Shown: piece after piece, positions 1 through 11,913 of the stretch | Layout: every line of letters begins with the position of its first letter | Numbering within the stretch: position 1 is the stretch's first letter | Notes under the pieces: generated by a model | What the model saw: the letters and a program-made list of their open reading frames with translations, nothing else | The model's database searches: none | Told to the model about the DNA's origin: nothing | NCBI RefSeq assembly: GCF_002288925.2 | Contig: NW_022098072.1 | Span: 24,195,296 to 24,259,295 of the forward strand | From: Delphinapterus leucas | Taxonomy: Eukaryota > Chordata > Mammalia > Artiodactyla > Monodontidae | Direction of reading: 5' to 3' | Length of the DNA stretch: 64,000 bases | Translations under genes and position numbers: made by a program

Positions 1-499
1 AAATCGGTGAAGTGCCTCATTTTACAGAGCTAGAATAACTTGAAACTAGAATCAGAGATAGCGCAAGATAAGAAATTTATAGACCAATCTCACTTTTGAA
101 CAGATGCAAATATGCTACATAAAATTCTAATATAAAATGTATACAAATAAAGATGAATCATAAACAACTTGGTTTTCACCCAAATATTGAAGAAGCATGC
201 AACATCAGAAAATCTAGTAATATAAAACACAGCATTAAGATGGTACACTTAAAAAAACACCCCATAGAATCATCTCAGAAGATGTTCAAAAAAATCTAGG
301 CAAACTGGAACTGGAAACTACCTTGAGCAGAAAAATCACCTATGAAAAACATAAATCTAAAGTCAAGGCTATGATGAAATTTTAGAAGCATTTCTTTTAA
401 AATGAGAAACCAAACAATATTTTTATTTAACGTTAAACCGGAAATTTTAACTGTGGCAATAAGATCAAGAAAGAAAATAATGATAGCAATAATAATAGC
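1..499. other. Unassigned AT-rich sequence
   Basis: No repeat family, exon or RNA gene was recognised here. The sequence is AT-rich with many stops in all frames. Confidence 0.4.
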
Positions 500-660
500 T
501 ACTGTTTTTTTCAAGCCTACTCTGGGTCATATCCTTTATATACTTTATCTCATTTTATCCTTACAATAATCCTGAAAGATTATTATTATTGCTTTCATGT
601 TATAGCTGACAGAACTAACATTCAGGTAGTTATATAATTGGCTGTCCACATACTATTTGC
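500..660 (-). repeat. MIR-like SINE remnant, antisense
   Basis: The order of motifs (ctcattttatccttacaat, then a run of attattatt, then a degenerate 'acagatgaggaaactgag' equivalent) matches the reverse complement of the MIR core as remembered. It is diverged and the ends are approximate. Confidence 0.5.
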
Positions 661-1845
661 TCCTTTCTATTATCAAGCAAAGTCATTAAAGTCTGAGAAG
701 AAAGGGGTTTCTGTATATGGTTTACCATCCTACTGCATCCTAGGAGAGTGATTTTAGCTATTAGGTTGTAGTTTTAATGATAACATCAGGGTCAGAAGCA
801 GTGAAAACAATGACAACTTATCCTTTTAGGCTACATTCTGTCATTCTATAGGATTTTCTTACTCACTGCTCCCCCCCTTTTTTTCCTTTTTCCCCTCTTT
901 TCTCCATGGAGGATATTTTTGGTGAAAGAGAAAAAGAGACACTGACTCTGTTGGCTTGATGAGTCATGCTGTTATTGAAAGATTTTGATAATGGCAAGGA
1001 ACATGTGTGTTTCTAGTAGGTGTTTATCTCTGAAGACACTGAAGGGTATAAAGCTACCTTCAGTGGAATGGAAGACTCAATGGATCTGCTCTTCTATTCC
1101 CTCCATGGAGCTTGAAGGGGAGATAGAATAGCCTGAAAGGATGGTGAGAAAGGAAGAGTGTGGGGAGACTAGGGAAAGAAAGAACTTCTTAAGGTCCATT
1201 CAAAATATGTCCCTAAAGGCTGAGAACTGACTCAACAGGCTACAGAGAGAAGTGTTTGCCACTACGCCTGTGCCCCAAAGGTATGTGAGAAAGTCTAATG
1301 GTAAGACTTCCTTTCTGCTCATGGCCTGTTGTTACCTGTCCTTCCTGATATTATGGGCACAATTAAGGGGTTACACATAGGGGTGAAAAAGGAGATAGCT
1401 TTTAGTCTGCTTCTCTGCATTAACACCATAAATAAGGGTTAGATAAGAACTCAGGTAAACACAGAGGAAAGTTTTCTGCTTTGGAAATATTTGAATATAA
1501 ATGGTAGAAAGGGTGGTTGTAGAAGGGTAGGGTAACCAAGATAAATTGTTAGCCTGCAGAGGGTACAGGTCAATCACCATGAAAGGGGGCCAAGTTTAAT
1601 TTGTGAATGATCAAGGAGAAATTGGATATGGAGAAATCTGACTGGCAAAAATAACACCAGATGGTGTCTCAAGAGCCTGGTGCCTTAAACATTAGTTCTT
1701 AGGGAAGAATCTCAAAGCTACTCAAGAACAATGGGAACTTTCTCAGTTCAGTGCTGCTTTGACTGTACCTGGAGTTAAGTCATATTTCAGAAATTAAGGG
1801 TATTCCTTCTACAAGTATTCTTTTATTTCACATGCCATCTGCAAG
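661..1845. other. Unassigned stretch
   Basis: No family recognised. It holds a pyrimidine run near 870-900 and a purine-rich block at 1080-1190. Short reading frames here show no family resemblance. Confidence 0.4.
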
Positions 1846-2436
1846 CTCTGGGGTTCCCCAGTCATCTGAACTTCTGACCAATTGGCTACAAATTTGGAGG
1901 TTTCCACTACCCCCTCAGGTTTGATAATTCACTGGAGTGATTCATCAGAACTCAGAAAAGTATCGTACTTATCATACAAATAAGGACCAGCCAAGAGAAG
2001 AGATGCATAGAGCAAGTCTAGGAGGATCCTAAATGCTTCTCTTTCCTCAGGATGCATCATCTTCCTGGGACATCGATATATATCACCAACCTGGAAGCTC
2101 ACTGGAGGTCAGGTGTCCAGAGTTTTTATTGGAGTTTCCCTATATAGGTATGATCGATTGAATCATTGGCTCTGTGATTGAACTCAATTTCTAGCACTGC
2201 TCTCCTCCCCAGAGACTGGGCTGCATCAAAGTTCCAACTCTCTAATCACATGGTTGGTTTTTCTGGCATGGCCAGTCCCCATCCTGAAATTATCTAGGGG
2301 ACCACCATGAGTCACTTCATTAGCATAAAATCCAGTGAGATGCCAGGGGCCATCACAAATAACAAAGATATTCTTATCACCCAAGAAATTCCAAGCGTTT
2401 AAAGGCTACCTCCAGGAACCAGGAACAAAGAGCAGC
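1846..2436 (-). mobile_element. Old LTR, ERVL/MER21-like, antisense
   Basis: Several phrases (tttttattggagtttcccta, ctctaatcacatggttggtt, gaaattccaag, then 'ccaggaaccaggaacaaag') recall an ERVL-type LTR of the MER21 group in reverse orientation. The assignment is from memory and the subfamily is uncertain. No internal retroviral region is visible beside it, so this would be a solitary or truncated LTR. Confidence 0.5.
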
Positions 2437-2439
2437 CAA

Positions 2440-2465
2440 GTTCTCTAAACCTAAGTTTAGAGAAC
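2440..2465. repeat. Perfect 11-bp stem, 4-nt loop hairpin
   Basis: The arm GTTCTCTAAAC at 2440-2450 is followed by loop CTAA and then the exact reverse complement at 2455-2465. It lies directly at the edge of the LTR-like block. Confidence 0.9.
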
Positions 2466-3454
2466 AGGGTAATAATAAACACACTATCTTCTGGGGTGTC
2501 TCAGAAAACTGTTGTCTCGTCTCATTTCCTAGCCCCTGCTCCCATCCACTTTCCACTTCACTTCTTGGTTAGACAGGAATGATCCAGCTGCTCCGACCTT
2601 CTGGCACACCTTCCTTCCTGGGCAGATGCGTACTGATGTACCTTCTTCCTCTGGGTTCACTCTGTTGTCTGAATCAGACAGCCCCCTGTGCTGAGGGCAG
2701 GGATAGAACCAGTGGCAGCTCATCTCCCTTTATCCTACACAGTGTGGGTTTTCTTTCTCACTCCTCTTCCCTTTTCCTCATTCGGTCCTTGGGGAAAGAA
2801 ATCCAATGAGCTCTAACAGTCTGTTCATTCTCTATCAGAAACTGATCTGTCTGCTAATTTTTAACCAGCTGCACTTTGCCAGTGATCAGTGAGCTCCTTG
2901 ACACGCCCCCCCCCCATCTTTTGCTCCATTTAAGACCCCTTTCACATCACACTGCTCTGTTTATCCTAAGGGAAATAGTTAGGAGAAAGTCCTTTATGGA
3001 GGTTTGGAGTCTTACACAGTATGGTTGTAGTACTACAGGGCCTCTACTGTTGATTGACATTGCAATGGTGGGCATGGCTAGGTGGCTTGGGGCTCTGTCT
3101 CTTTAAAGAAACTTACCAAACTAGGTGAAGCATAACCACCTCAGTTCTAAAGTTGGTGAAAACACCTCCACTTGCATTAGCCTCATCTTTTATTTATTTA
3201 TTATGGTTTTTATTGATGAGAAAAAGGCATTGAGAATAACTGTACACACTGAGAATTCTTTGGAAACTTAAACTAATAGAAGGTTGACCATTAGTTAATT
3301 TTTTTTTTCCCTGAAAGGCTGTTCATTAGAAGAGATATTCTAATATCTTTCTTAAGTAACTCTGGTAAAATTTCTTAAAACTTATTTTGAAATGTTTTAG
3401 GACTCAGTTTTATTATCATTAAAAGACTCATCACAAGGAAAATTATCTTTTTCT
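2466..3454. other. Unassigned stretch
   Basis: Contains overlapping 60-80 codon frames near 2529-3106 that resemble no known protein. A C9-type homopolymer lies near 2905. No repeat family was assigned. Confidence 0.4.
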
Positions 3455-3640
3455 TTTATTTTGCATCTGTATGGGATGACAGATGTTCACTAAACTTATT
3501 GTGCTCATCACATCATGATGCATGTAGGTCAAATCATTGTGCTCTACATCTTAAACTTACACAGTGCTCTATGTCAATTATATCTCAATAAAACTGGAAG
3601 AAAAAAACAAAAAATATTAAAAAAACTGGGGAGATGATTA
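3455..3640 (+). mobile_element. L1M 3' end, sense
   Basis: The segment ends with the L1 3' UTR signature 'tatgtcaattatatctcaat' plus 'aaaactgg' and then an A-rich tail. It is a 5'-truncated, diverged L1 fragment. Confidence 0.7.
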
Positions 3641-4109
3641 CATTGAGGGTTTTGTTGTGATATATTCTATTTCCTTCTTAGTCCATATTATGGGATAATT
3701 GCCTTGTTGCCTATACTTTTCTATATAGAAGATACAACATCAAAATTTTAGTACCCCTTCTAAGCTATAGTGGGATCTAGAGGGTTTTTTTGTTGTTTTG
3801 GGGAAAGCCTTTTAGCTGGAAGACCTGCTGAATTCTCAGGAGCAGTAATTTAGGGAGGAGACTGTCAAGCTTCCCCACAGAACTATCTTCAGGGTCCTGA
3901 GACAGTCTCTCGAGTCAGAGGCCTGTTTGGGGGTGCAGTCTGCCTTTGCAGAGCTGGGCTGCTCTGTCTCATCAGGCACATTAACAGGAGTGCTTTTTAC
4001 CTATTAGTTAAAAAGTGTAAATGAAAGAAAAGAAACTAAATATTGAACAAAGGAATACAATATCTAACTAGAAAAAAGTACAGCAAAACATTTTTTTGTC
4101 ATTGTTCAA
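3641..4109. other. Unassigned stretch
   Basis: No repeat or gene was recognised between the L1 tail and the MaLR end. Confidence 0.35.
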
Positions 4110-4265
4110 GAAACGGATTCTCCCCTAGCACCGCTGGAGGGAGTGCGCCCCTGCAGACACCTTGTTTCGACTTCTGGCTTCCAGAACTGTGAAGGAATAA
4201 CTTTTTGTTGTTTTAAGCCACCCAGTTCATGATAATTTGTTACAGAAGCCACAGGAAATTAATGC
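4110..4265 (+). mobile_element. MaLR (MLT1/MST-like) LTR 3' part
   Basis: The string 'cttccagaactgtgaaggaa', then 'tgttgttttaagccacccag', then an end near 'ggaaattaatgca' is the characteristic 3' portion of MaLR LTRs. The 5' part is missing or too diverged to see. Confidence 0.65.
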
Positions 4266-4375
4266 ACTTCCATGACCTCATAGACAATGATAGGCCCCCT
4301 GCTTGCTGCCCCCATGGCACCTGTTCTTGCTTTTCATAACCCACATCACACTGGATTGAAAGGGTTTGTTGGAAG

Positions 4376-4505
4376 TCAGGCTTTCCTTCTAGACTGCAAG
4401 TTCATGAGGTCAGGGACATGGCCTTTCTTGTCTACCGCTGCTTCCCCAGGGCCTGGTATGTTGTAGGCACTCAATAAATTTCTATGAGATGGATGAATAA
4501 ATGAG
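4376..4505 (+). mobile_element. L2 LINE 3' end, sense
   Basis: The pattern 'ctagactgcaagttcatgag' ... 'cagggacatgg' ... 'ggcactcaataaat' ... 'gatgaataaatg' matches the L2 3' terminus as remembered. Confidence 0.8.
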
Positions 4506-6194
4506 CTGGTATTGAGAATTTCTTGGCTGGGAGAGTTGTTAAATATTATACTGGGCTTTGAAAACACACTAGGGAGGTTATGCTTATGGGAGACATACTC
4601 AGGCCTCTGAAATAATTAGGTGAGGTCTTGTCTGAAGACCACAAGAAGCTTTATTTTAATTAGCAGTAGCACTGGGAGTCTGATTTACTCTGGGCATTTT
4701 AGAATGTAGAAACAGTTACATGCTATAGGTCCACTGTGGTCGCAAGCCTAGAATTCCTAGCAAGAAGAAATTTAGTAAGAGATAGAGCTGAATGCTGAGA
4801 ACCTCTAGTGAACCCATGGTTGGGAGGGTCACAGGCATAGAAAGCTGAGGCTCTTTCCTCTACTTGGTCCTTACATTGAGGCAAGGGTATTATACCTGAA
4901 GGAAAGACACCAAGGGCAGCTAAGAAAAGACAGAGTCAGCTGATCTGTCAGCTAAGTTAGCCTTCTGGAAAATAACAGTCCACATATTAGGTGAAAAGCA
5001 TGTCTTTTCATTTAAAAGGCAGTTTGAGATTAACCAAGGATGAGTTTAATACAAGGCTAGAAAAGGATTACAACTTGTTATTGGATGATGCAGAATTGCT
5101 GCCTAGAAAAGCTATTGTCCTTTGTTACCAGGCAAAAATTCAAAAATATCAACTATTTATCAGTATAGCGAGAATTAGGTTAGGAGAGAGAAAAAAAAAA
5201 CATGTAATTAAGTTCATAATTACTTGATTTGTTTAAATCACATTATATCTGTTTCTGTTTAAAAGTTTTTAACTGTACTTAGAAAAGAAAATGGAATTAT
5301 AACTTTTTTGGAATGACAATTCATATGCACTCTTTTAAGACATTCAGAAAATATAGAGAAGTGTAAAAAAGAAAGCAAAATCACCTTTAATCTCACCTCC
5401 AGGGATAAACGCTATTCACAAAATATTTATATATAAATATGTGTTTTTAAACAAGAATAGAGTCATTTTATATGCTTCTTTGTAGTTTATTATTTTTACT
5501 TGCTATATCCTGGATTTTCTGTAGATCAACAGAGATAGCTACGCATCATTATTTTAATGGTTTTCTTTTATTTCGACACGTCTGTTCCATAATGCTTTTT
5601 AACAAATGGTGTTCCTTTTTTTTTTTTAATCACTGAAGTGGTTTTATTTTTGTCATTGACAACATGATACTGTGATTGGATCATTACTTTGGCTTCCTTA
5701 AATATTACTTAGGTATACATTAAAAATATATGTTTACATTTAAGAAATGTAACATATTAAAGAAATTCTCTGTAAGTAGAACTCCTTAATATTTTCCTGC
5801 CTTTTTTCATACAGAAATAACTTAATCTACAAAGTCATAAATAAAACTATGAACTCTTATGGCCTAAAAGTATATACAAATTTTGGAGCTTGACAGAAGT
5901 GTTCTCTTTATGATTTTATAAATCACAAGATGCAGTATTTGTGGTGTTTATTATCAAATAATGACTTATCATCAAAAGTTGTTATTGTCTCCCAACCAGT
6001 TCTCCCAATGATAGACCTTCCAGTGTACTTGGTAAAGATGCCTTGAATTTCAAAAGTTAAAGTGGTCAAAAGACTAGATTTTTAAAAACAGTACAGAAGG
6101 TTGCTATTTAAATATGACTAAGCCTTATTAAAATTACTTCAGTGTGTCTGAAGAACAAAAAATGCTGCTATCATTTAAATGGAAGCTAACGAAG
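4506..6194. other. Unassigned AT-rich, repeat-poor stretch
   Basis: No transposable element was recognised. The 78-codon frame at 4991-5227 shows no family motif and ends in a lysine-rich low-complexity tail, so it is not called as a gene. Confidence 0.4.
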
Positions 6195-6836
6195 TCTAAA
6201 ATAAAATCAGATTAAATTTGTATTAGTCTTGGGAAAAATATTACATTCACTTTTTAAACATAAAGTTTGTCTGGCAGTTAATGTTGTGAACCAGATCATT
6301 TTTGTAGTTTTTTAGAAACTTAGATTTTAAAAGTAATGACAGGGCTTAGCTTAGTATTATTTGCCATTTGACTCAATTAAATTTAATGAGAATATTAATT
6401 GAGAAGGTTTTTATTTCTAAGTTTTATACTGTGTAAACTATGGCCTAAAAATAATGCATAAAGAACATTTCCAAATATCTTTTTACTTTCATTACATAAA
6501 AACAATTTGAGCACTTACCTAATACATCTTGAGTGGTTATCTAATAAGTCACTAAATAGAAGGTGTCATTCAACAAATATGTTATTATTTTCTGAAGAAA
6601 TTAAAGATTTCCAGTCATGAAACAAAAACTGAATAATCAAATGTTCTGTATCAGGAATTATAAGTATGCCTTTCTAAGATTTTTGTGTGTTGTTATTTTT
6701 GAAGTTTTAGCTAATCAAGGTAATGGTTCAAAATAAATTTTCAAAAATTTGGATAGTATTGATTCTGTTTTTGTAACAGAATCTCAATGGAATATTTTTT
6801 CCAAGATTGACAAATTTAATCTGATTTTATTTTAGA
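6195..6836. repeat. 27-bp perfect inverted repeat with 588-bp spacer
   Basis: The arm at 6195-6221 is the exact reverse complement of 6810-6836. The similarity continues at lower identity on both sides, giving about 60 bp of related sequence. Two smaller inverted repeats sit inside: CTCAATTAA (6372-6380) with 6395-6403, and GATTCTGTT (6761-6769) with 6775-6783. It may be the termini of an old non-autonomous DNA transposon, but no family was recognised. Confidence 0.8.
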
Positions 6837-8165
6837 TTTTGTCAACAAATGCTGTTCTCAAAATGATCAGTCTCTGTAATTCTAATCATCCTATTCTTGG
6901 CTTCCACCCTTTACCCACAGACACATGTGCCTGAGATTCAAGCTAACTTATTGCCTAAGGCCAACAAAGATATTTATCAGAGTCCTTTCTTTTTCCCAGC
7001 TTTATGGCTTGAAAGACGATTTCTTCCTACTGCTAAATTGTAGGAAGTCTCAGTGGCTGACTAGGTAGATGTTGTCATAAACAATACTCTTTAAATGAGA
7101 AAGTCCAAGACAAGGTACCAAGGAAAAAAACCTGAATTATATTAAAAGAGAATAAAATATTGAAGATGCATATACTCCTAAAGGGATCCTTGAGTAGAAA
7201 AAGAAAAATTCTCGAACAGTTTATAAAAGCACTCAAGCACAGGAAAAACAAAATTTAAAGTAAGCAATGATTTCTTACAGTTGAGGATTGGTTAAATAGA
7301 AAGAAAAGACAACAGCTACTTGAATTTCCCTAATTTGGTTCTGTTGTCATAGTCTGTTGTAATATACTGGTTGGAATTATTGGTTAATATTTTCATTTAG
7401 TTGTATTAACATAGAAATGTATTCTTGATTTATGTAAAGACATCAGTTTAAAAGGAAAGAGAAAAAAAAAAGAAACATATTATTTACTCACCAAATTAAT
7501 TCCTGTAACAAGCTTGAAAATTCAGACACAGATTAGTTCTTATTGCAATATTACCTCAAGGGCATAATGTCTAATCCTGTACAAAATATCTGTGAGAAAA
7601 TAAGCAGGCTTTATTGTAGGCATTCTCAAACTATAAATGGTCAATAAATTTTATTTCATCTTATCTTAAAATGTTATGGTATTGCAGAGTCCATGAACAG
7701 AGCTGACTGAGCAACTTTCTCGTAACGTTTCCCTGCAATCACAATGGGAATATTTTAAATTGGTAATAAATGTCACATAGACAAGTCAATATAAAGTTTC
7801 TTGCAGAATAATGTGCAGTGAGGTTACCAAACTTGGCCTGAATGCTTAAGATAGTACAATCCCCATGTGGTGCTACCTTTCAGATAACATTAGTGTTGCC
7901 ATAACCAGGGAAAGGTTTTTATGTTGTAAATAAATAACCACACTCAAGAAAACATCAAATGGCCTTCCAAAACCTTTCCATTCCTGATTCATCAAGGGAA
8001 GGCATCTAGCAAATTGACTTCATTTCATCTTAGTTTTAGAGCATTAACACAATCACACTGAAATGCTTAGAAATGTAGAATCCATGGGAGTGTATACTTG
8101 TTAACGCTTGTTTACAAGGCACCTTTTTAAAGAAGAAGGTACACAATTTATTTTTTTAAGATTTT
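6837..8165. other. Unassigned AT-rich, repeat-poor stretch
   Basis: No repeat family or exon was recognised. Such unbroken stretches may include conserved noncoding elements, which cannot be judged from one sequence. Confidence 0.4.
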
Positions 8166-8171
8166 TTCTTC

Positions 8172-8432
8172 CAGTTTTATTGAGGTGTAATTGACACATA
8201 GCACTGTATAAGTTTCAGTTATACAGCATAATGATTAGGCTTACATATATCATGAGATGATTATCACAATAAATTTAATGGCCATCCTCTATCTTATATA
8301 GATACAAAATTAAATAGAAAAAAAAATTTTTCCCTGTGATGAGAACTGTTAGGATTTACTCTCTTAACAATTTTCATGTATAACATACAGCAATATTAAT
8401 TAGATTTATCATGTTGTACATTACATCCCAAA
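8172..8432 (-). mobile_element. L1M 3' UTR fragment, antisense
   Basis: Opens with 'ttttattgaggtgtaattga', the reverse complement of an L1 3' end, and continues through 'tcatgttgtacattacatcc'. It is diverged and truncated. Confidence 0.75.
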
Positions 8433-8633
8433 GAAGACACTTTTATTAAATGATGCAGAACATCTATGGGGTCAAATGTATTGCCAGGATGCCAAATTGC
8501 TCTTCTCTTTTCTTTAGGTGGGAAATATCAGGAGGCATTTCTGTGGATAGAGAGACTTCCTGTAGTGGATTTTTGCTACCTGTTAATCATAAAATCCCTC
8601 TTCCATCTTCATTACAGTATCTTGGTATTCATT

Positions 8634-8794
8634 CAGAAGTTTAATCCTTGGGACTTCCCTGGCGGCCCAGTGGTTAAGACTCCGTGCTTCCAATGTGCGG
8701 GACGCAAGTTCGATCCCTGCTCGGGGAACTAAGATCCCACAAGCCATGCAGCGCTGCCAAAAAATAAAAACAAAAAACAGAAGTCTAATCCTTG
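8634..8794 (+). mobile_element. CHR-type tRNA-derived SINE with 17-bp duplication
   Basis: The element runs about 8651-8777. It begins 'ggacttccctggcggcccag', carries a B-box-like 'gttcgatccc' and ends with an A-rich tail. It is flanked by cagaagtttaatccttg (8634-8650) and cagaagtctaatccttg (8778-8794), which differ at one base. The body 'ggggaactaagatcccac' resembles the CHR-1 group that ruminants share with whales, so it is probably older than the other SINEs here. Confidence 0.92.
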
Positions 8795-9664
8795 CCATGC
8801 AGCTCAGAAATTTCAGTGGAATTCTATCCCTTCCCTGGCTTTATGAGTGGACCTAATTGGTTGAAAAGTAATCCATATTCCTTTCCAGAGTAAGTAATTC
8901 AGAAGGTCAAGCTTTGGCTGTTCAACAAATGGCATTTCCCCTGATGAGAGGAATCGCTCCATGACTGGGCATGTGACTCAATTCAGGCAAAGGGAAGGTT
9001 TCCTTGGGCTTCTTGGAAGTTTCTTCATTCTTTAAAGAAAGGCGCCAGAAGAGGAGCTTTCTTTTCCTCTGAGCGCCATCCTCTGTAGATGTAAGGCCTG
9101 GAACAGCACACCCACTTCCCTACTTTGAGAGAAATCGGCCTGGGGATGGACCAAAAACATAAAGGGGGGCTCAGTTAGGAGACCACAAAGAAACTGAGCA
9201 AGAGCCATCTAAGTTAAGGAAACTCTGAAAGCCTCCTTCTCTCTAGAATTCCAATTACATGAGCCATTGAGTTCTCTACTTTTAAACCACTTTGAATTGG
9301 GTTTAACATTATTTGTAGACAAAACCTCTCCTACGGAACTTCCTTTTTTTTGTTCTAGAACGTGGTGTATTACTTTATTCAGTGTCTCCTTCAGAGGCAT
9401 TAAGTCATATGCTTTGTGAAGATTCTTTTAAATGTGAACAGATAATTATGTAAAAGTTTTCAGAATTTTTCCCCCTCAGGTGGTGCAATAGAACTTTGAA
9501 GAATTTACATAGGGTTGTTTTCATAACTGTTACAAATTCATGAAAGGAAGCCAGCCCTCAGTGGGTTTGTGTAGCGTATAATCAGCAGATTGATTTATTT
9601 CCTTATTACATGATCCTAATAAATCTAGGGCACCCATTTGTCACATTCTCTGTAGACAAATCAC
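8795..9664. other. Unassigned, possibly old LTR-derived
   Basis: Around 8860-9200 the text has the composition of an old MaLR/ERVL LTR, but no decisive end was found. The rest is unassigned. Confidence 0.3.
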
Positions 9665-9750
9665 ATATAAAGTCCCTAAATGGTGCCTAGTACATGGTAG
9701 GGACTCAAGAATTACTTCTGAGTATATGAATGACTGAATGAATGAATGTA
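9665..9750 (+). mobile_element. L2 or MIR 3' end, sense
   Basis: The string 'ggtgcctagtacatggtagg' followed by gactcaagaa and a short (TGAA)n run is the shared L2/MIR-type 3' terminus. Confidence 0.6.
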
Positions 9751-11762
9751 TTAATAACATATGTACAACCACAGTCCAGCAACCTGAAAGAATAATGTTG
9801 ATTTTTATAGTTTATCTTTTAAAAGGGACTGACTTTGGGGTTTTATACAAACCATGGATGTATGGTTTTATTTGAACCATACATAAAGCTTCCCAGAAAT
9901 CATACCCCTTCCATGAAGTTTCCTACAAAGAACAGTAGCTAGAAATAGCTCTGATTTTCTCATGTTTAGCTGACTCATTTCCTTTACCCCTTCCTATCCT
10001 CCACATACCCTGTCACACTATACCACTTTCTGGCCACAAGGAGCCACTGGGATTCATGCTCCTGACCCACTGATGTACTGGATTTCTAAGATGGCTAGAG
10101 GACCAGGTGACTCCATGGTCAATGGCACAAAAGGTTCTTTGCTTAATGCTGATTACTTTCTTATGTGAAATGCTCATGGAGCATTGCTGGTGAATACAGT
10201 CCTCCACTTCACTTCAGTGCTCTGCATATTAGAGATCTTTCACATTGAGTGGATCGCCTTGGTACTCCTTTTACTTAGAGTCCATTCCCTCGCTTTCTTT
10301 CTCCTTCTAGTTGAACCTGATTCCTTTCGGAGACTCTGAAGATAGTGCCATGATCGGAGTATGGCCTTCGTATTTTCATGTTCATATCTTAGAGCTGAGA
10401 GATGGGGAAAACATGGAGATTTAAGCTCCTCTCTTCCAAGGTTGACTTCTTTGGTTATAGTAGGAAAAGATGCTTTGGGTCAGTTAGACACTAAATTTAT
10501 GTCTTTGTCACTACCAAAGTAAAGTTGGGGGAAGTTCAGGTTTTATCCCAAGTACGTTGAAGTCTGAAAAATTCCAGGAGGTAAAAGGACAAACAAGGAC
10601 AGTAATCTAGCATTGTACCACTATATCATACATATAAGAAGCAAGTTTGTGGGTAATCTTCAACCAAGATTGGGGTACTTTCTTATCTCTGTGCACTAGG
10701 ACCAGCTTTTTGGGTTTCTGTGTTTATGGCATATACTTGCATAACTTCCTCTTTCCCTACAGATACCACGGTGTCTCAGGCCTGGTTTCCATTTGTCAGT
10801 CTTTCTCCATGATGCCTGATTAAATTATCTCCTTTTCCTTCTCCCCTAATTGACTTTGCTGTCAATGAGAATTTGGGGACCTATTTAGGGTGACCATGCC
10901 ATTTAATATTATTTACTAGTTTCTGTCTGTAAGACCCTTATGTGAACTAAACTTCTGAGCCTCCAAGTCTCTTTCCTCTGGCCTGGAGTAGAGAGCCTGC
11001 TGGAATAGTTCTCCTACTTTTATCGTGAAGATGGAACATATTTTTCACACTCACTACACAAAGATATGTGTCCTAGTCCTTGAAATTCTGACCATGCCTT
11101 CCTTTTAGGACAGTGAGACAATCCTGCACACACATACTTGTCTTTAGGACTTTGAATCTATATAAACTCTCAGTGCATGGCCTTTCACATAAATGGCAGC
11201 CCATCTTTGCCTTTAAATTTATCCATTCCTGTACTGTTTCTATGACATGTTATAACACAGTTCAAGTTCTTTTCTCTTGCACTGCTCAAGTTTATGGTTA
11301 CACTTAGTCTATAGCAGAAGATTCAAGGCCTCCTTAATTCAGGACCCTGAGTTGTGACTAATCCTGGGGGATCTGGTTTAGCTGGTGAAGCTGGGTAGAA
11401 GCCTCTAGCAAACAACCATGGAGGATGCGGAAACAGACAAAATTACAGTTTGCCATTCCATGGGGAATTTTCTATAGATTTCCTACACTTGGTAAACTCA
11501 CATACCACTGCCTAAGTTTGGTTCTCTGGCGAGTTCTACAATTCTGACAGCATTACTCAGAAGTTGTAACCCCATTTCAGTGTCATCTCTATGATATTCC
11601 TTTGAATTGCTGAAATTCAAATTTAACTAGGCATTCTGTATTTTATCTGGCAACCCTAAATTTTAGAAAGGTTACCTAAATTCTCTTCTGAAAATTTGTT
11701 TCACTGTTTTCCCTTGGGTTGTTCTCTTAAAAGTTTATGATGATATGTGCCCTCTATCTCAA
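9751..11762. other. Unassigned stretch
   Basis: About 2 kb without a recognised repeat or gene. Reading frames are at most 64 codons and carry no motif. Confidence 0.4.
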
Positions 11763-11913
11763 GATTCTCAAAACTGTGGTCCCTGGGAACTTATTAGAAA
11801 TGTAAATTATCAGACACCACCTCAGACCTATTGAAAAACTCTGATTTAGCAATTTTTGTTTTGATAAGCTCTCCCAACACTTTTGATGCACACTCAAATT
11901 TGAGAACTTTGGA
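11763..11913 (-). mobile_element. MER5-like hAT-Charlie DNA transposon remnant
   Basis: The sequence runs 'attctcaaaactgtggtccc', 'gggaacttattagaaatg', 'ctgatttagcaatttt', 'gatgcacactcaaatttgag', following the MER5A consensus as remembered in reverse. Near-terminal inverted similarity (ttctcaaaact / aaatttgagaa) fits a short non-autonomous hAT. Confidence 0.75.

Noticed and set aside
8651..8777. tRNA gene suggested by A/B-box-like motifs
   Set aside because: The boxes belong to tRNA-derived SINEs; no cloverleaf with anticodon arm can be drawn.
9209..10207. Short minus-strand frames of 63-64 codons as small genes
   Set aside because: No motif, no conserved family and lengths typical of chance.
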